Shown piece by piece: positions 31,241 to 40,351 of a DNA stretch of 64,000 nucleotides. The translations under genes were made by a program, and so were the position numbers. Below the pieces are notes generated by a model. That model was not told the DNA's origin. It ran no database searches and saw nothing but the letters and a program-made list of their open reading frames with translations. Within the stretch, counting starts at the first letter, position 1; each line of letters opens with the position of its first letter. The DNA is from Streptomyces sp. NRRL B-24484 (GTDB lineage Bacteria; Actinomycetota; Actinomycetes; Streptomycetales; Streptomycetaceae): contig NZ_JOAI01000018.1 in the NCBI RefSeq assembly GCF_000717715.1, forward strand, positions 99,920 to 163,919, in the 5' to 3' direction.

Positions 31241-33427
31241 TCAGCCGTTGACCGTGATCTCGGCCACCTGGCCCTTGTACCCGCCCCCATCGTTGGGGAT
31301 GGCGGTCAGCCAGATCAAGAGGAAGCGGGTGGTGATCGGCTTCTTGGGCTTCAGCTGGAGTTCGGTGCTGCTGGTGCCGGAGGCGATCGCGTCGCCGAAG
31401 CTCTCGAAGCCGGACTTGCTGTTCTCCGGGGCGGAGGCGGCGCCGGGCAGGGCCTTCAGCTCGACGGTGTGCGCGCCGCCGGCGAGCTTGACGTCGACCG
31501 AGCCGACGGCGCGGGCCGAGCCGAGGTCGAGCAGCACGCCGGTACCGGGCCGGTAGCCGCCGCCGAAGGGGTCGTTGTAGCTCTGGGTCGTCCAGGCGGT
31601 GTCGGCCTTGCCGTCCTTGAGGAGGGAGAGCGCCGAGGCGTGCTCGTCCTTGCGGTCGCCGAACGCGTTGAACGAGGAGGGCGTGTAGTCGAGGGCGGCG
31701 CCGGACAGCGGCGCGTCGGACTGCGCGGTGGTCGGAGCGCTGGGCTGCTCGGCGGGCGGGGCGCTCGACTGCCCGTCCTTCGACTTGTTGAGGTACTCGA
31801 CGCCCTGCCAGGAGCCGACCACGATCGCGGCCAGCGCCACCAGGGAGGCGGTGGTCCGCAGCGCCGTGCGCACCAGCCGGCGGCGGCGCCGGGGCCGTGG
31901 CGGGACCGGGACGGGGCCCTGGTGGGCGTTGTGCTGCGGCCGGGGGTGCGGGGCCGGCCGGGCGGCGGTGTGCGCGGACGCGGTGTGCGGGGCGGGCGGG
32001 GGCTTCGGCTTGGCGGTGAAGGCCGGTGCGGGCTGCTCGGGCTGGCGGATCTTCGGCATGAGCGCGATCGCCTTGGCGAGCTGCTCGGGCGTGGTGATCG
32101 GGTCCTGGTGGTGCGGCGGGTGCTCGCCCAGCGCCCGGGCGGCCAGCTCGGACAGGCCCTTGTGCACGCCGGCCCGGACCTGGTCCGGCGGCACGCAGCC
32201 GATGCTCTTGGGCATGCCGCGCAGGTCGTAGCGGTCCTCGGGGTACGGCCAGCGGTGGGTCAGCGCGGCGAACAGCAGGGCGCCGATCGCGCGGGTGTCG
32301 GTGCGCTCGGCCTCCTCGGTGGGCAGGCCGCGCAGGGCGGCGTCCACCGCGATGCCGTTGATCCGGTACTGCCCGGTGTCGGTGCGCAGCACGCAGCGCG
32401 GGGTGAGCCGCAGGTGGGCCTGGCCGCGGCGGTGGGCCGCGGCGACCGCGTCGGTGACCTGACGGACCATCTGGTAGGCGTCGTACGGCTCCATCGGGCC
32501 GTCGGCCAGCAGGTGGGCCAGGTCGGAGGCGTCCGGCAGCCACTCGCGGACGACGTAGACGAGCTCGCCCTCCTGGACGGCGTCGAGGACCTGGACGAAG
32601 CGCGGGTCGTTGAGCAGGGCGGCGGCCCGGGCGGCGGTCAGCACGGCCTTGGCGCGCCGGTGGCCGGCCGCCATCAGGTGCACGCCGACCGCGCGGCGGA
32701 GCTTCTCGTCGACCGCGCGCCAGCTGCTGAAGGTCTCCGACTGGGTGATGCACTCCTCCAGCCGGTAGCGGCCGCCGATCTTGTCGCCGCTGTGCCGCAG
32801 CGGGGCCGGCTTGGCGGCGGGGAGGGTGCCGGTGTCGGCGTCCAGGGTCTCGGTGCTGACGACGGGTCGGGGCTCGCTGGCGGGGGCCTCCGGGGCGGGG
32901 CGGCCGGAGCGGGAGGGGCGGCGGGCCGGGGCGGCGGCCCCCCGGGCGGTGAGTTCGGCGGCGAGCTCGGCGGCGGAGAGCTGGGCGGTGGACTCCCCGG
33001 CGTCGGCGCCCGCGGAGGGGGCGGTGCGGCCGGTGCCGGCCTCGTCGGCGGGGGCGTCGTCGGAGTCGGGCTCACGGGCCGTCACGGCCGCTGCGACGGC
33101 GGCGGAGGCGGCCTCGCCGACCTCCTCGGCGTCGTCGGGGTCGTCCTCGGAGTCGTCGGCGTCGTCGGCGTCGTCGGCGTCGCCAGGGGCCGTGGAGGGC
33201 TGCTGGGCGGCCTCGGAGGAGCCCTCGGGGTCCTTGCCGCCGGTGGTGGCTGCAGCGGGGTCGGAGGCGGCGTCAGGGGCGTCCGGGGCGATGTCGGGGG
33301 CCTCGTCCGCAGGGTCCTGCCCGGCGGCCGAGGGGCCGTCCTCGGGCCCGAGGTCCTCGATTGCCATGGCCAGCGCCGCCTCGTCCGCTACGGACGTGTC
33401 GACGACCGCCTTGGTGCCGTCAGCCAC
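31241..33427 (-). CDS. MviN-type membrane pseudokinase with C-terminal carbohydrate-binding-like domain
   Basis: A 728-aa protein. Residues ~1-215 are acidic and low-complexity. A protein-kinase fold (about 225-480) starts IGGRYRLEECITQSETFSSWRAV. The catalytic HRD loop is replaced by AHLRLTPRCVL and there is no DFG, so it is catalytically dead. A basic linker and one transmembrane helix (about 560-580, TALRTTASLVALAAIVVGSW) follow. The extracellular C-terminus (ALDYTPSSFNAFGD...TAWTTQSY...GVLLDLGSARAVGSVDV) resembles F5/8 or NPCBM galactose-binding domains. This equals the C-terminal half of mycobacterial MviN, fused there to MurJ. The adjacent murJ supports a role in controlling lipid II export. 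Confidence 0.85.
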   Translation of the reverse strand: MADGTKAVVDTSVADEAALAMAIEDLGPEDGPSAAGQDPADEAPDIAPDAPDAASDPAAATTGGKDPEGSSEAAQQPSTAPGDADDADDADDSEDDPDDAEEVGEAASAAVAAAVTAREPDSDDAPADEAGTGRTAPSAGADAGESTAQLSAAELAAELTARGAAAPARRPSRSGRPAPEAPASEPRPVVSTETLDADTGTLPAAKPAPLRHSGDKIGGRYRLEECITQSETFSSWRAVDEKLRRAVGVHLMAAGHRRAKAVLTAARAAALLNDPRFVQVLDAVQEGELVYVVREWLPDASDLAHLLADGPMEPYDAYQMVRQVTDAVAAAHRRGQAHLRLTPRCVLRTDTGQYRINGIAVDAALRGLPTEEAERTDTRAIGALLFAALTHRWPYPEDRYDLRGMPKSIGCVPPDQVRAGVHKGLSELAARALGEHPPHHQDPITTPEQLAKAIALMPKIRQPEQPAPAFTAKPKPPPAPHTASAHTAARPAPHPRPQHNAHQGPVPVPPRPRRRRRLVRTALRTTASLVALAAIVVGSWQGVEYLNKSKDGQSSAPPAEQPSAPTTAQSDAPLSGAALDYTPSSFNAFGDRKDEHASALSLLKDGKADTAWTTQSYNDPFGGGYRPGTGVLLDLGSARAVGSVDVKLAGGAHTVELKALPGAASAPENSKSGFESFGDAIASGTSSTELQLKPKKPITTRFLLIWLTAIPNDGGGYKGQVAEITVNG

Positions 33428-33620
33428 CGTGGTCCTGCCTCCCCTTAGTTCCGGCCCGGTCGTGGGAATCCGGGCCGCCCGTCCGCCCGGCCGCCGCTGC
33501 GCCGGGCCCGCCAGGACAATTGTGCCCACTGATTCTCCCCTGGTACGACCGCTGGGCCGCCCGACCGGTTGCGCAATCATCCGCGATCCGGTGGACGGCC
33601 CGTCATCGGGGTCCCCCCTC

Positions 33621-33643
33621 GGCGCGGCCGCTCGGGCCGCGCC
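33621..33643 (-). terminator. Stem-loop between murJ and pseudokinase gene
   Basis: A 9-bp stem (GGCGCGGCC / GGCCGCGCC) with a GCTCG loop lies 20 bp past murJ. It may attenuate rather than end transcription into the pseudokinase gene. Confidence 0.5.
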
Positions 33644-33663
33644 GGGTTGACGTCATGTCATGC

Positions 33664-35982
33664 TCAGCGGCCGAGTCGACTGCGCACCATGCCGAGCAGC
33701 GCGTTCAGCTCCTCGATCCGCATCCGTCGGGCGACCAGCAGGAAGGTGCCGATCTGCACGGCCCCGGCGACCAGCAGGGTCAGCACCCCGGCCACCCAGC
33801 CGTCCAGCAGGTCCAGCATCACGAGCTCGACGGCGAGGCCGAAGGCGGCGGCCGGCAGCGAGGCGATCGCGAGGCGGACGTACGTCCGGCCGATCCGTCC
33901 GGTGTCCAGGCCGCCGACCCGGGCCTTCAGGCGGGGCACCGCGACGGCGACGCCGACCGCGTACGAGGCGCCGTAGCAGAGCGCCATGCCGGTGACCGCC
34001 CACTGGGCGGGGAGCACCAGCCAGCAGAGCACCGCGGTCGCCGCCTGGCAGGCGGCCACCCAGACGGTGTTGGAGAACGGGGTCCGGGTGTCCTCGTAGG
34101 CGTAGAAGCCGCGCAGCAGCACGTACTGCACGGAGTACGGGATCAGGCCGAGCGCGAACGCCGACAGCATGTAGCCGATCGACAGGGCGCCGTGCGCCGC
34201 CGAGCCCCCGTTGCCGAGGCCGTACACGGCGTAGCCGATCACCGGGCCGAGGGAGAGGAACAGGAAGGCCGCCGGGACGATCGCCACCGCGGAGGTGCGC
34301 AGCCCGTACGACAGGTCGTCGCGGACGGCGCCGGCGTCGTGGTCGGCGGCCGCCCGGGAGAGCCGGGGCAGCACCGCGCTCATCACCGAGACCGTCACCA
34401 CCGCCATCGGCAGCTGCCAGATCAGCAGGGCGTTGGAGTACGCGGCGAGGCCGACGCCCAGGTGGCCGTCCTCCTCGGCCGCGGCGCCGGCGGCGGTGGC
34501 GAGCTGGGTGACGACCAGGAAGCCGGCCTGGTTGGCCAGGACGAACAGGAAGGTCCACTTGGCCAGCCGGGCGGCCTTGCCCAGGCCGTGTCCGCGCCAG
34601 TCGAAGCGCGGCCGGAAGGAGAACCCGGCGGCCCGCAGGTACGGGATCATCGACAGCGCCTGGACGGCCAGGCCCAGCAGGGTCCCGATGCCGAGCAGCC
34701 GGACGCCCTCGGGGGCGATCGTCTGCGGGGTCACCTGGCTGTGCTGGAAGGTGCCGTAGACCCAGATGTAGGCACCGAAGGTGAAGATCACCACCAGGTT
34801 GTTGAGCACCGGCGTCCACATCATCGCCCCGAACCGGCCCCGGGCGTTGAGGATCTGGCCCATCACCACGTGCACACCCATGAAGAACATGGTCGGCAGG
34901 CAGTACCTGGCCAGCGCGACCGTGGTCTCCGCACTGGCGGGGTCGCGCATCAGCGAGTGCGAGATCAGCTGGACGAGCAGCGGCGCGGCGACGACGGCCA
35001 CCGCCGCCACGCCCGCCAGGCCGCAGACCACCAGGGTGAGCAGCCGGTTGGCGTACGCGGTGCCGCCGTCCTCGTCGTTCTTCATGCTGCGGACGAGCTG
35101 CGGCACGAAGACGGCGTTCAGCGCGCCGCCGCCGATCAGGATGTAGAGCAGCGTCGGCAGGGTGTTGGCGGCGTTGTACGAGTCGCCCATGGTGCCGACG
35201 CCGATCGCGGCGGCGATCACCATCGTCCGCAGGAAGCCGGTGCCGCGGGAGACGAGCGTGCCGGCGGCCATCACCGCACTGGAGTTGACCAGTCCGGCGA
35301 CCCGGCCGGCGGCCTGACCGGCGGACGGTGCGGGGGGTGCCGCGGGCGGGGGAGCGGTCGGCGGGCCCGGGGCGCGCGGGGGGCCTGCGGCGGGCGGCGC
35401 CTGCGGGCCGGTGCCCTCGGCGAGCGCCTCGTGCAGGCTCGCCTCCTCCGCCGTGAGCGGCGGGTCGAACTCGATCGTCGGGACGAAGGGCTGCGGCTCC
35501 GGGGCACTGTGGTCGCCGCTCAGCAGCGCGTCGACGCCCAGGTAGTCGGCGGCCTCCGCCTCCGCCTCTGCTTCGGCCTTCGCCTCGGCTTCTGCATCGG
35601 TGTCGGCTTCCGCCTCGGCGTCCGTCCCGGCCCCGGAGGTCTCGGGTTCTCCGGCGGGCTCGTCCTCGCCGTGCGGGGCGGGGGGCTCCGCCGCGGTCAG
35701 CACCGGGGTGCCCGCCCAGTGCGGGACGGGGGCGCCGAGGACCGCCGGCTGCGTCTCCGGGGGCTGGGGGCCGGGCTGCGGCGGCAGGGCCGCGGCCTCG
35801 GCGGCGGCCAGCCCGTACGGATCGTGCTCCGCGGCGCTGCCGAAGGCGTCGCCCGTGTGCGGATCACGGGCGTAGGTGTCGTCCACGTACCAGTCGGTGG
35901 CAGGTTCGGCGGCTTTCGGTCCGCCCGTGCCGCCGGGGCTTCCCCGGCCCTGTGCTCGCTCCTCGCGCGGACCGCTGCTCAT
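33664..35982 (-). CDS. murJ: Lipid II flippase MurJ
   Basis: A 772-aa protein. The first ~230 residues are a cytosolic acidic/proline-rich extension that includes an (AE)n stretch. The MurJ core begins VAGLVNSSAVMAAGTLVSRGTGFLRTMVIAAAIGVG, with about 14 transmembrane helices. Conserved features include DSYNAANTLPTLLYILIGGGALNAVFVPQL and the Arg residues RGTGFLR typical of MOP-family MurJ. It translocates lipid II across the membrane for peptidoglycan assembly. It lies 41 bp downstream of the DUF6049 gene and upstream of the pseudokinase gene. Confidence 0.95.
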   Translation of the reverse strand: MSSGPREERAQGRGSPGGTGGPKAAEPATDWYVDDTYARDPHTGDAFGSAAEHDPYGLAAAEAAALPPQPGPQPPETQPAVLGAPVPHWAGTPVLTAAEPPAPHGEDEPAGEPETSGAGTDAEAEADTDAEAEAKAEAEAEAEAADYLGVDALLSGDHSAPEPQPFVPTIEFDPPLTAEEASLHEALAEGTGPQAPPAAGPPRAPGPPTAPPPAAPPAPSAGQAAGRVAGLVNSSAVMAAGTLVSRGTGFLRTMVIAAAIGVGTMGDSYNAANTLPTLLYILIGGGALNAVFVPQLVRSMKNDEDGGTAYANRLLTLVVCGLAGVAAVAVVAAPLLVQLISHSLMRDPASAETTVALARYCLPTMFFMGVHVVMGQILNARGRFGAMMWTPVLNNLVVIFTFGAYIWVYGTFQHSQVTPQTIAPEGVRLLGIGTLLGLAVQALSMIPYLRAAGFSFRPRFDWRGHGLGKAARLAKWTFLFVLANQAGFLVVTQLATAAGAAAEEDGHLGVGLAAYSNALLIWQLPMAVVTVSVMSAVLPRLSRAAADHDAGAVRDDLSYGLRTSAVAIVPAAFLFLSLGPVIGYAVYGLGNGGSAAHGALSIGYMLSAFALGLIPYSVQYVLLRGFYAYEDTRTPFSNTVWVAACQAATAVLCWLVLPAQWAVTGMALCYGASYAVGVAVAVPRLKARVGGLDTGRIGRTYVRLAIASLPAAAFGLAVELVMLDLLDGWVAGVLTLLVAGAVQIGTFLLVARRMRIEELNALLGMVRSRLGR

Positions 35983-36023
35983 GCCACCTCTTCGCTGGTC
36001 GGTGGAGCCCGGACGGGGTTCCC

Positions 36024-38435
36024 TCAGTGACCAACCTTCTCATCACCGGTGGCCCGATCCCGGGCATCTGAGGCGCTCTCCGGCGTGGAGTCGGACGGCT
36101 CCGCGGAGCCCTTCCGGCCCGCCTCCGCGGGGCCCTCGCCGGCCGTGCCCCCGGCGGCCGCGCCGTCCTCCGCGTCCTCCGCGTCCTCCGCGGTCGCGGG
36201 CTCCTCGGGCTCCAGCAGCCGCTCCGGGTCGAGGTCGACCTCGCCGGCCGCGGAGCGCTTCTTGCGCTGCAGGTAGAACCGGACGCCGGCCAGTGCCATC
36301 AGCACCACGCCGCCGCCGATGACGTACATGACGCCGCTCGCCACCGAGGTGACCTCGACGGTGAAGGACACCGCCTTGCCGTACGGCTGCGCGTTCGGCC
36401 CGGTCGTCCAGAGCTGGGCGGTCATCTGCACCGGGCCGTTGACCTGCGCCTCGGCGGGGAACCGGAAGGTGCGGCTGGTGGTGCCGTCCAGCACCACGGT
36501 CGCCGGCTGGCCCACGTTGAGCCGGTTCACCTGCGAGGAGGTGACCCGCAGTTCGAGGTTGCCGACCGCCTGGTTGAGGTCGTTCTTGACGCTGATGAGC
36601 AGGATGGCGTTGTCGCCCGGCAGCGTGATCGCGCTCTTGGCGGGCACCTTCACCGCGGTGGTGAGGTTGGCCAGGTAGCTCTGCACGCCGTCCCGGTAGG
36701 CCGCGGACGTCTCGGCGTGGTCGCGCCACTGGGTGGACATCGAGCGGACCATGGCGGCGTTGAACGGGCCGCGCACCCGCTGCGGCTGGGTGAGGATCTG
36801 CAGCAGCAGGTCCAGCCCGGTCTGCACGCCCATCACCGAGTTCAGCGCGGCGGAGGAGAGCTCCGAGCCGCGCAGCTCGCCCGGGTAGTCGCCCGGCACG
36901 GAACCGTTGGCGTCCGGGTCGGCCGGGGCCGTGGACACCGCGTCGAGGCGGGCGGGCGCCACCCAGCCGTTCGGCTGCGCGGCCGCGTGCAGGGCGTCGG
37001 CCAGGGCCTGCGCGGTGCCCACCGTCAGCGTCCGGGACGGCATCACCAGCAGGTTGCGCTGGTCGTCCGGCCGCTGCTGGGTGATCGTCATCGTCTCGGC
37101 CAGGAAGCGCTGCTCGGCGAGGCTCTGCGCCTGGTCGGAGTCGAGGTCGCCGGAGAACAGCGAGGAGAGCACCGGGTCGGCGACCACGCCGGTCTGCCCG
37201 TTGCCGATCGGCCGCGCCGCGTTCGGCGTGTAGGAGAGCGAGCGGGACTCCGGCATGCCCGCCCCGTTCACCAGCACAAGGTCGGCACCGGTGGTGCGGG
37301 CCACCGCGGCGGTCGGCTGGTCGAGACGGCCCTGGTACGGCCAGGCGACGCCGCCGGTCACGTCCACCGACAGCCGGCCCTCGGCGGTCACCTTGCCCGC
37401 GGTGGCGGCCTTGCGCAGCGCGGTGTCCATGCCTGGCAGCCCGTTGCCGTTGTGCGCGATCGAGGCCAGGTCCGGGTCGGCGTACGGCAGCGCCACGACC
37501 TGCGAGCCGTTGGCGGCCACCGCGGTGCGCAGCTGGGCCAGCCAGGCGGTGGCGACGTTCTGGCCGGCGCCGGCGACGGTGTTGTCGTCCTTGGCGGACT
37601 CACCCCCCGTGCCGGGCTTCTGCACCCGGTACGGCTTGGTCATCGCGTAGACGGTGTCCAGCAGGTCCGGGTCGATCACCCAGGTCAGGTTGGGCAGCGT
37701 CTGCCCGATGGTCACCAGCTTGCCGAGCCGGCCGTTCGGCGCGAGCTCGGTCGTCAGGCTGTCGTCCCGCAGCACCGGCATCTGGTCGTTGTCCGGCATG
37801 GTCTGGGCGACCAGCTCGGGGGCGTGGGTGAGGGGCCACAGCGTGGCGATCCGGGTCTGCTTGCCGTTCGGCGACGCGTTGTACGGCAGGAAGCTGCGCG
37901 CGACGCCCAGCGGGCGGTCCTCGTCGGCGTCGCGGACGTCCACCGCCAGCTCGTACACGCCGGCCGTCTTCAGCCCGAGGTCCGCGGTCGACACCTGCAG
38001 GGTGTACGGGCGGGACTGGCCGGGGGCGAGGTCGCCGAGGTCCGCCTTGTGGCCCGGCAGCACCGCCCCGTCCTTGCTGCTCGGACCGGTGCGCCCGGCG
38101 ACCAGGTTGATCGCGCTGCGGGTGTCCAGCTCCTCCTTCGGGGAGCGCAGCACCACGTGCGCCGCCTTCACCGTGGAGGAGCCCGCGTTGGTGACCCGGC
38201 CGGTGACGGTCACCGTGGCGTTCTCGCCGGCCACCGGGGCGGAGACCGAGTCGATCTGCACGGTCGCCGGGTAGTCCGGGGAGGCGGCCGGGAAGCCCGT
38301 GCGTGCGGGGGCCGCGGCGGTGGCGTACGGCGCCGCGGACAGCAGGACGGTGCCGCCGGCCAGCACCGCCGCCAGGCGGCGGGCCGCCCGTCCCACACGT
38401 CCGTACGCTGTCAGGCCGTGCCGCGCCTCGCCCAC
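36024..38435 (-). CDS. DUF6049 family secreted/membrane-anchored protein
   Basis: An 803-aa protein. A signal peptide (about 1-45, ending APYATAAAPA) is followed by a long extracellular region with beta-sandwich-like segments (GENATVTVTGRVTNAGSSTVKAAHVVLRSP) and a polysaccharide-deacetylase-like middle. One C-terminal transmembrane helix (SGVMYVIGGGVVLMALAGVRFYL) and an acidic cytosolic tail complete it. It is conserved upstream of murJ in actinobacteria, which suggests an envelope role. The GTG at 38435 has GAGGG 8 nt upstream; longer frames run through the divergent pcnA promoter. Confidence 0.85.
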   Translation of the reverse strand: MGEARHGLTAYGRVGRAARRLAAVLAGGTVLLSAAPYATAAAPARTGFPAASPDYPATVQIDSVSAPVAGENATVTVTGRVTNAGSSTVKAAHVVLRSPKEELDTRSAINLVAGRTGPSSKDGAVLPGHKADLGDLAPGQSRPYTLQVSTADLGLKTAGVYELAVDVRDADEDRPLGVARSFLPYNASPNGKQTRIATLWPLTHAPELVAQTMPDNDQMPVLRDDSLTTELAPNGRLGKLVTIGQTLPNLTWVIDPDLLDTVYAMTKPYRVQKPGTGGESAKDDNTVAGAGQNVATAWLAQLRTAVAANGSQVVALPYADPDLASIAHNGNGLPGMDTALRKAATAGKVTAEGRLSVDVTGGVAWPYQGRLDQPTAAVARTTGADLVLVNGAGMPESRSLSYTPNAARPIGNGQTGVVADPVLSSLFSGDLDSDQAQSLAEQRFLAETMTITQQRPDDQRNLLVMPSRTLTVGTAQALADALHAAAQPNGWVAPARLDAVSTAPADPDANGSVPGDYPGELRGSELSSAALNSVMGVQTGLDLLLQILTQPQRVRGPFNAAMVRSMSTQWRDHAETSAAYRDGVQSYLANLTTAVKVPAKSAITLPGDNAILLISVKNDLNQAVGNLELRVTSSQVNRLNVGQPATVVLDGTTSRTFRFPAEAQVNGPVQMTAQLWTTGPNAQPYGKAVSFTVEVTSVASGVMYVIGGGVVLMALAGVRFYLQRKKRSAAGEVDLDPERLLEPEEPATAEDAEDAEDGAAAGGTAGEGPAEAGRKGSAEPSDSTPESASDARDRATGDEKVGH

Positions 38436-38741
38436 GTGCTGTGCCCTCGCCGTTTCTCGATCGAATGAGTGGATGACCATGACCACCGCGGACCCGGCCG
38501 GAGGCCCCGTCCGGCGCCGGGCAGCCCCGACCGACCGGAGCACCCGCGGGCGCCGCCCGTACCGGGCTCTCCCGGCATGGTAACGACGTGTCCGAGCCAC
38601 CGGTGGTGCGGGCCGCCGGCTGCCCGGCGGGGGCACCCGGCGCACCCCGGCGACGAGCGCCGCACACGGGGGAGGACGAGCGCCGCACGCGGGGGAAACG
38701 GACAGGCGGCGGGGCCTGCCGGGCACGTACCCTAGGGAGCC
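38436..38741. promoter_or_regulatory. Divergent promoter region, DUF6049 gene/pcnA
   Basis: A 306-bp gap between divergent genes, presumed to hold both promoters. TACCCT close to the pcnA start (around 38728) could be a -10 for a near-leaderless transcript, but no matching -35 is clear. No ORF or repeat stands out. Confidence 0.4.
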
Positions 38742-40229
38742 GTGTCCACTGCCAATGACTCCAGCGTCCATCATTCCAGTTCCACCGAGCCGGGCGTCCT
38801 GCCCGGGCTGAGCGAGGCGCAGACCCTCGGTCTGCAGGAACTGCTCCGGGTCTCGCCGGTCGCCGACGAGATCGCCCGCCGCTTCCAGGCGGCCGGCTTC
38901 CGGTTGGCGCTGGTCGGCGGATCCGTCCGGGACGCGCTGCTCGGCCGGCTGGGCAACGACCTGGACTTCACCACCGACGCCCGCCCGCACCAGGTGCTCA
39001 AGCTGGTCAAGGGCTGGGCCGACGCGGTCTGGGACGTCGGCATCGCCTTCGGCACGGTGGGCGCCCGCAAGGACACCGCCGACGGCTCCTTCCTGATCGA
39101 GATCACCACCTACCGCTCCGAGGCGTACGACCGCACCTCGCGCAAGCCCGAGGTCACCTACGGCGACACCATCGAGCAGGACCTCGTCCGCCGGGACTTC
39201 ACCGTCAACGCGATGGCCGTCGACCTGCCCGGCCGGGGCTTCGTCGACCCGCACCGCGGCCTGGAGGACCTGGAGGCCCGGGTGCTGCGCACCCCGGCGA
39301 CCCCGGAGGAGTCCTTCTCCGACGACCCGCTGCGGATGATGCGCGCGGCCCGGTTCGCCGCCCAGCTGGACTTCGCGCCCGCGCCCGAGGTCGTGGCGGC
39401 GATGACCGCGATGGCCGAGCGGATCACCATCGTCTCCGCCGAGCGCGTCCAGGCCGAACTCAACAAGCTGCTGCTCGCCGCCCACCCGGTCAAGGGCCTG
39501 CGGCTGCTGGTCGACACCGGCCTCGCCGAGCACGTGCTGCCGGAGCTGCCCGCGCTGCGGCTGGAGAGCGACGAGCACCACCGCCACAAGGACGTCTACG
39601 AGCACTCGCTCACCGTCCTGGAGCAGGCGATCGCGCTGGAGCAGGACGGTCCGGACCTCACCCTGCGGCTGGCCGCGCTGCTGCACGACATCGGCAAGCC
39701 GCGCACCCGCCGCTTCGAGTCGGACGGCCGGGTCTCCTTCCACCACCACGAGGTGGTCGGCGCGAAGATGACCCGCAAGCGGATGCGCGCCCTCAAGTAC
39801 TCCAACGAGCTGGTGGACGAGGTCTCCCGGCTGGTCGAGCTGCACCTGCGCTTCCACGGCTACGGCGGCGGCGAGTGGACGGACTCGGCGGTGCGCCGCT
39901 ACGTCACCGACGCCGGCCCGCTGCTGGAACGCCTGCACAAGCTCACCCGCTCCGACTGCACCACCCGCAACCGCAAGAAGGCCACCGCCCTCGCCCGCAC
40001 CTACGACTCGCTGGAGGAGCGGATCACCCAGCTCAAGGAGCAGGAGGAGCTCGACGCGATCCGGCCGGCGCTGGACGGCAACCAGATCATGGAGCTGCTC
40101 GGCCTCAGGCCCGGCCCGGAGGTCGGCAAGGCCTACAAGTTCCTGATGGAACTCCGTCTGGAGCACGGCCCGATGGAGCACGAGGACGCCGTCGCCGCGC
40201 TGCGGGAGTGGTGGGCCGGCCAGCAGTGA
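38742..40229 (+). CDS. pcnA: CCA tRNA nucleotidyltransferase / poly(A) polymerase family
   Basis: A 495-aa class II nucleotidyltransferase. The head has FRLALVGGSVRDALLGRLGNDLDFTTDA (catalytic DxD), RRDFTVNAMAVDLPG, and EESFSDDPLRMMRAARFAAQL. A C-terminal HD domain carries LLHDIGKPRTRRFE. It adds or repairs CCA on tRNA. This is needed here, since the two tRNA genes do not encode CCA. The GTG start has AGGGAG upstream. In streptomycetes this locus is annotated as pcnA or cca; the CCA-adding role is more likely. Confidence 0.93.
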   Translation: MSTANDSSVHHSSSTEPGVLPGLSEAQTLGLQELLRVSPVADEIARRFQAAGFRLALVGGSVRDALLGRLGNDLDFTTDARPHQVLKLVKGWADAVWDVGIAFGTVGARKDTADGSFLIEITTYRSEAYDRTSRKPEVTYGDTIEQDLVRRDFTVNAMAVDLPGRGFVDPHRGLEDLEARVLRTPATPEESFSDDPLRMMRAARFAAQLDFAPAPEVVAAMTAMAERITIVSAERVQAELNKLLLAAHPVKGLRLLVDTGLAEHVLPELPALRLESDEHHRHKDVYEHSLTVLEQAIALEQDGPDLTLRLAALLHDIGKPRTRRFESDGRVSFHHHEVVGAKMTRKRMRALKYSNELVDEVSRLVELHLRFHGYGGGEWTDSAVRRYVTDAGPLLERLHKLTRSDCTTRNRKKATALARTYDSLEERITQLKEQEELDAIRPALDGNQIMELLGLRPGPEVGKAYKFLMELRLEHGPMEHEDAVAALREWWAGQQ

Positions 40230-40232
40230 GCA

Positions 40233-40250
40233 CCCCGGCCGCGGCCGGGG
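40233..40250 (+). terminator. GC palindrome after pcnA
   Basis: CCCCGGCCGCGGCCGGGG, an 18-bp perfect palindrome 3 bp after the pcnA stop. The closed loop would be small and no T-tract follows, so termination is plausible but unproven. Confidence 0.45.
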
Positions 40251-40351
40251 ATCCCGCATTCGAGCATCGCCGAGCGTAACCATCCCTTCGGCGAAGCGTT
40301 GCTCCGTCCGAGGGAGGGGAACCGCCCCTCCCCGGACGGAAGGACACGGCC

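Noticed and set aside
33150..33186. Tandem GTCGTCGGC-type repeats as a possible CRISPR or satellite
   Set aside because: The units are 9 bp, contiguous and code for an Asp/Ala stretch of the pseudokinase head. There are no spacers and no cas genes.
38436..40283. Extension of the DUF6049 frame across pcnA on the opposite strand
   Set aside because: The antisense part lacks recognisable domains, while pcnA on the plus strand has full catalytic motifs.
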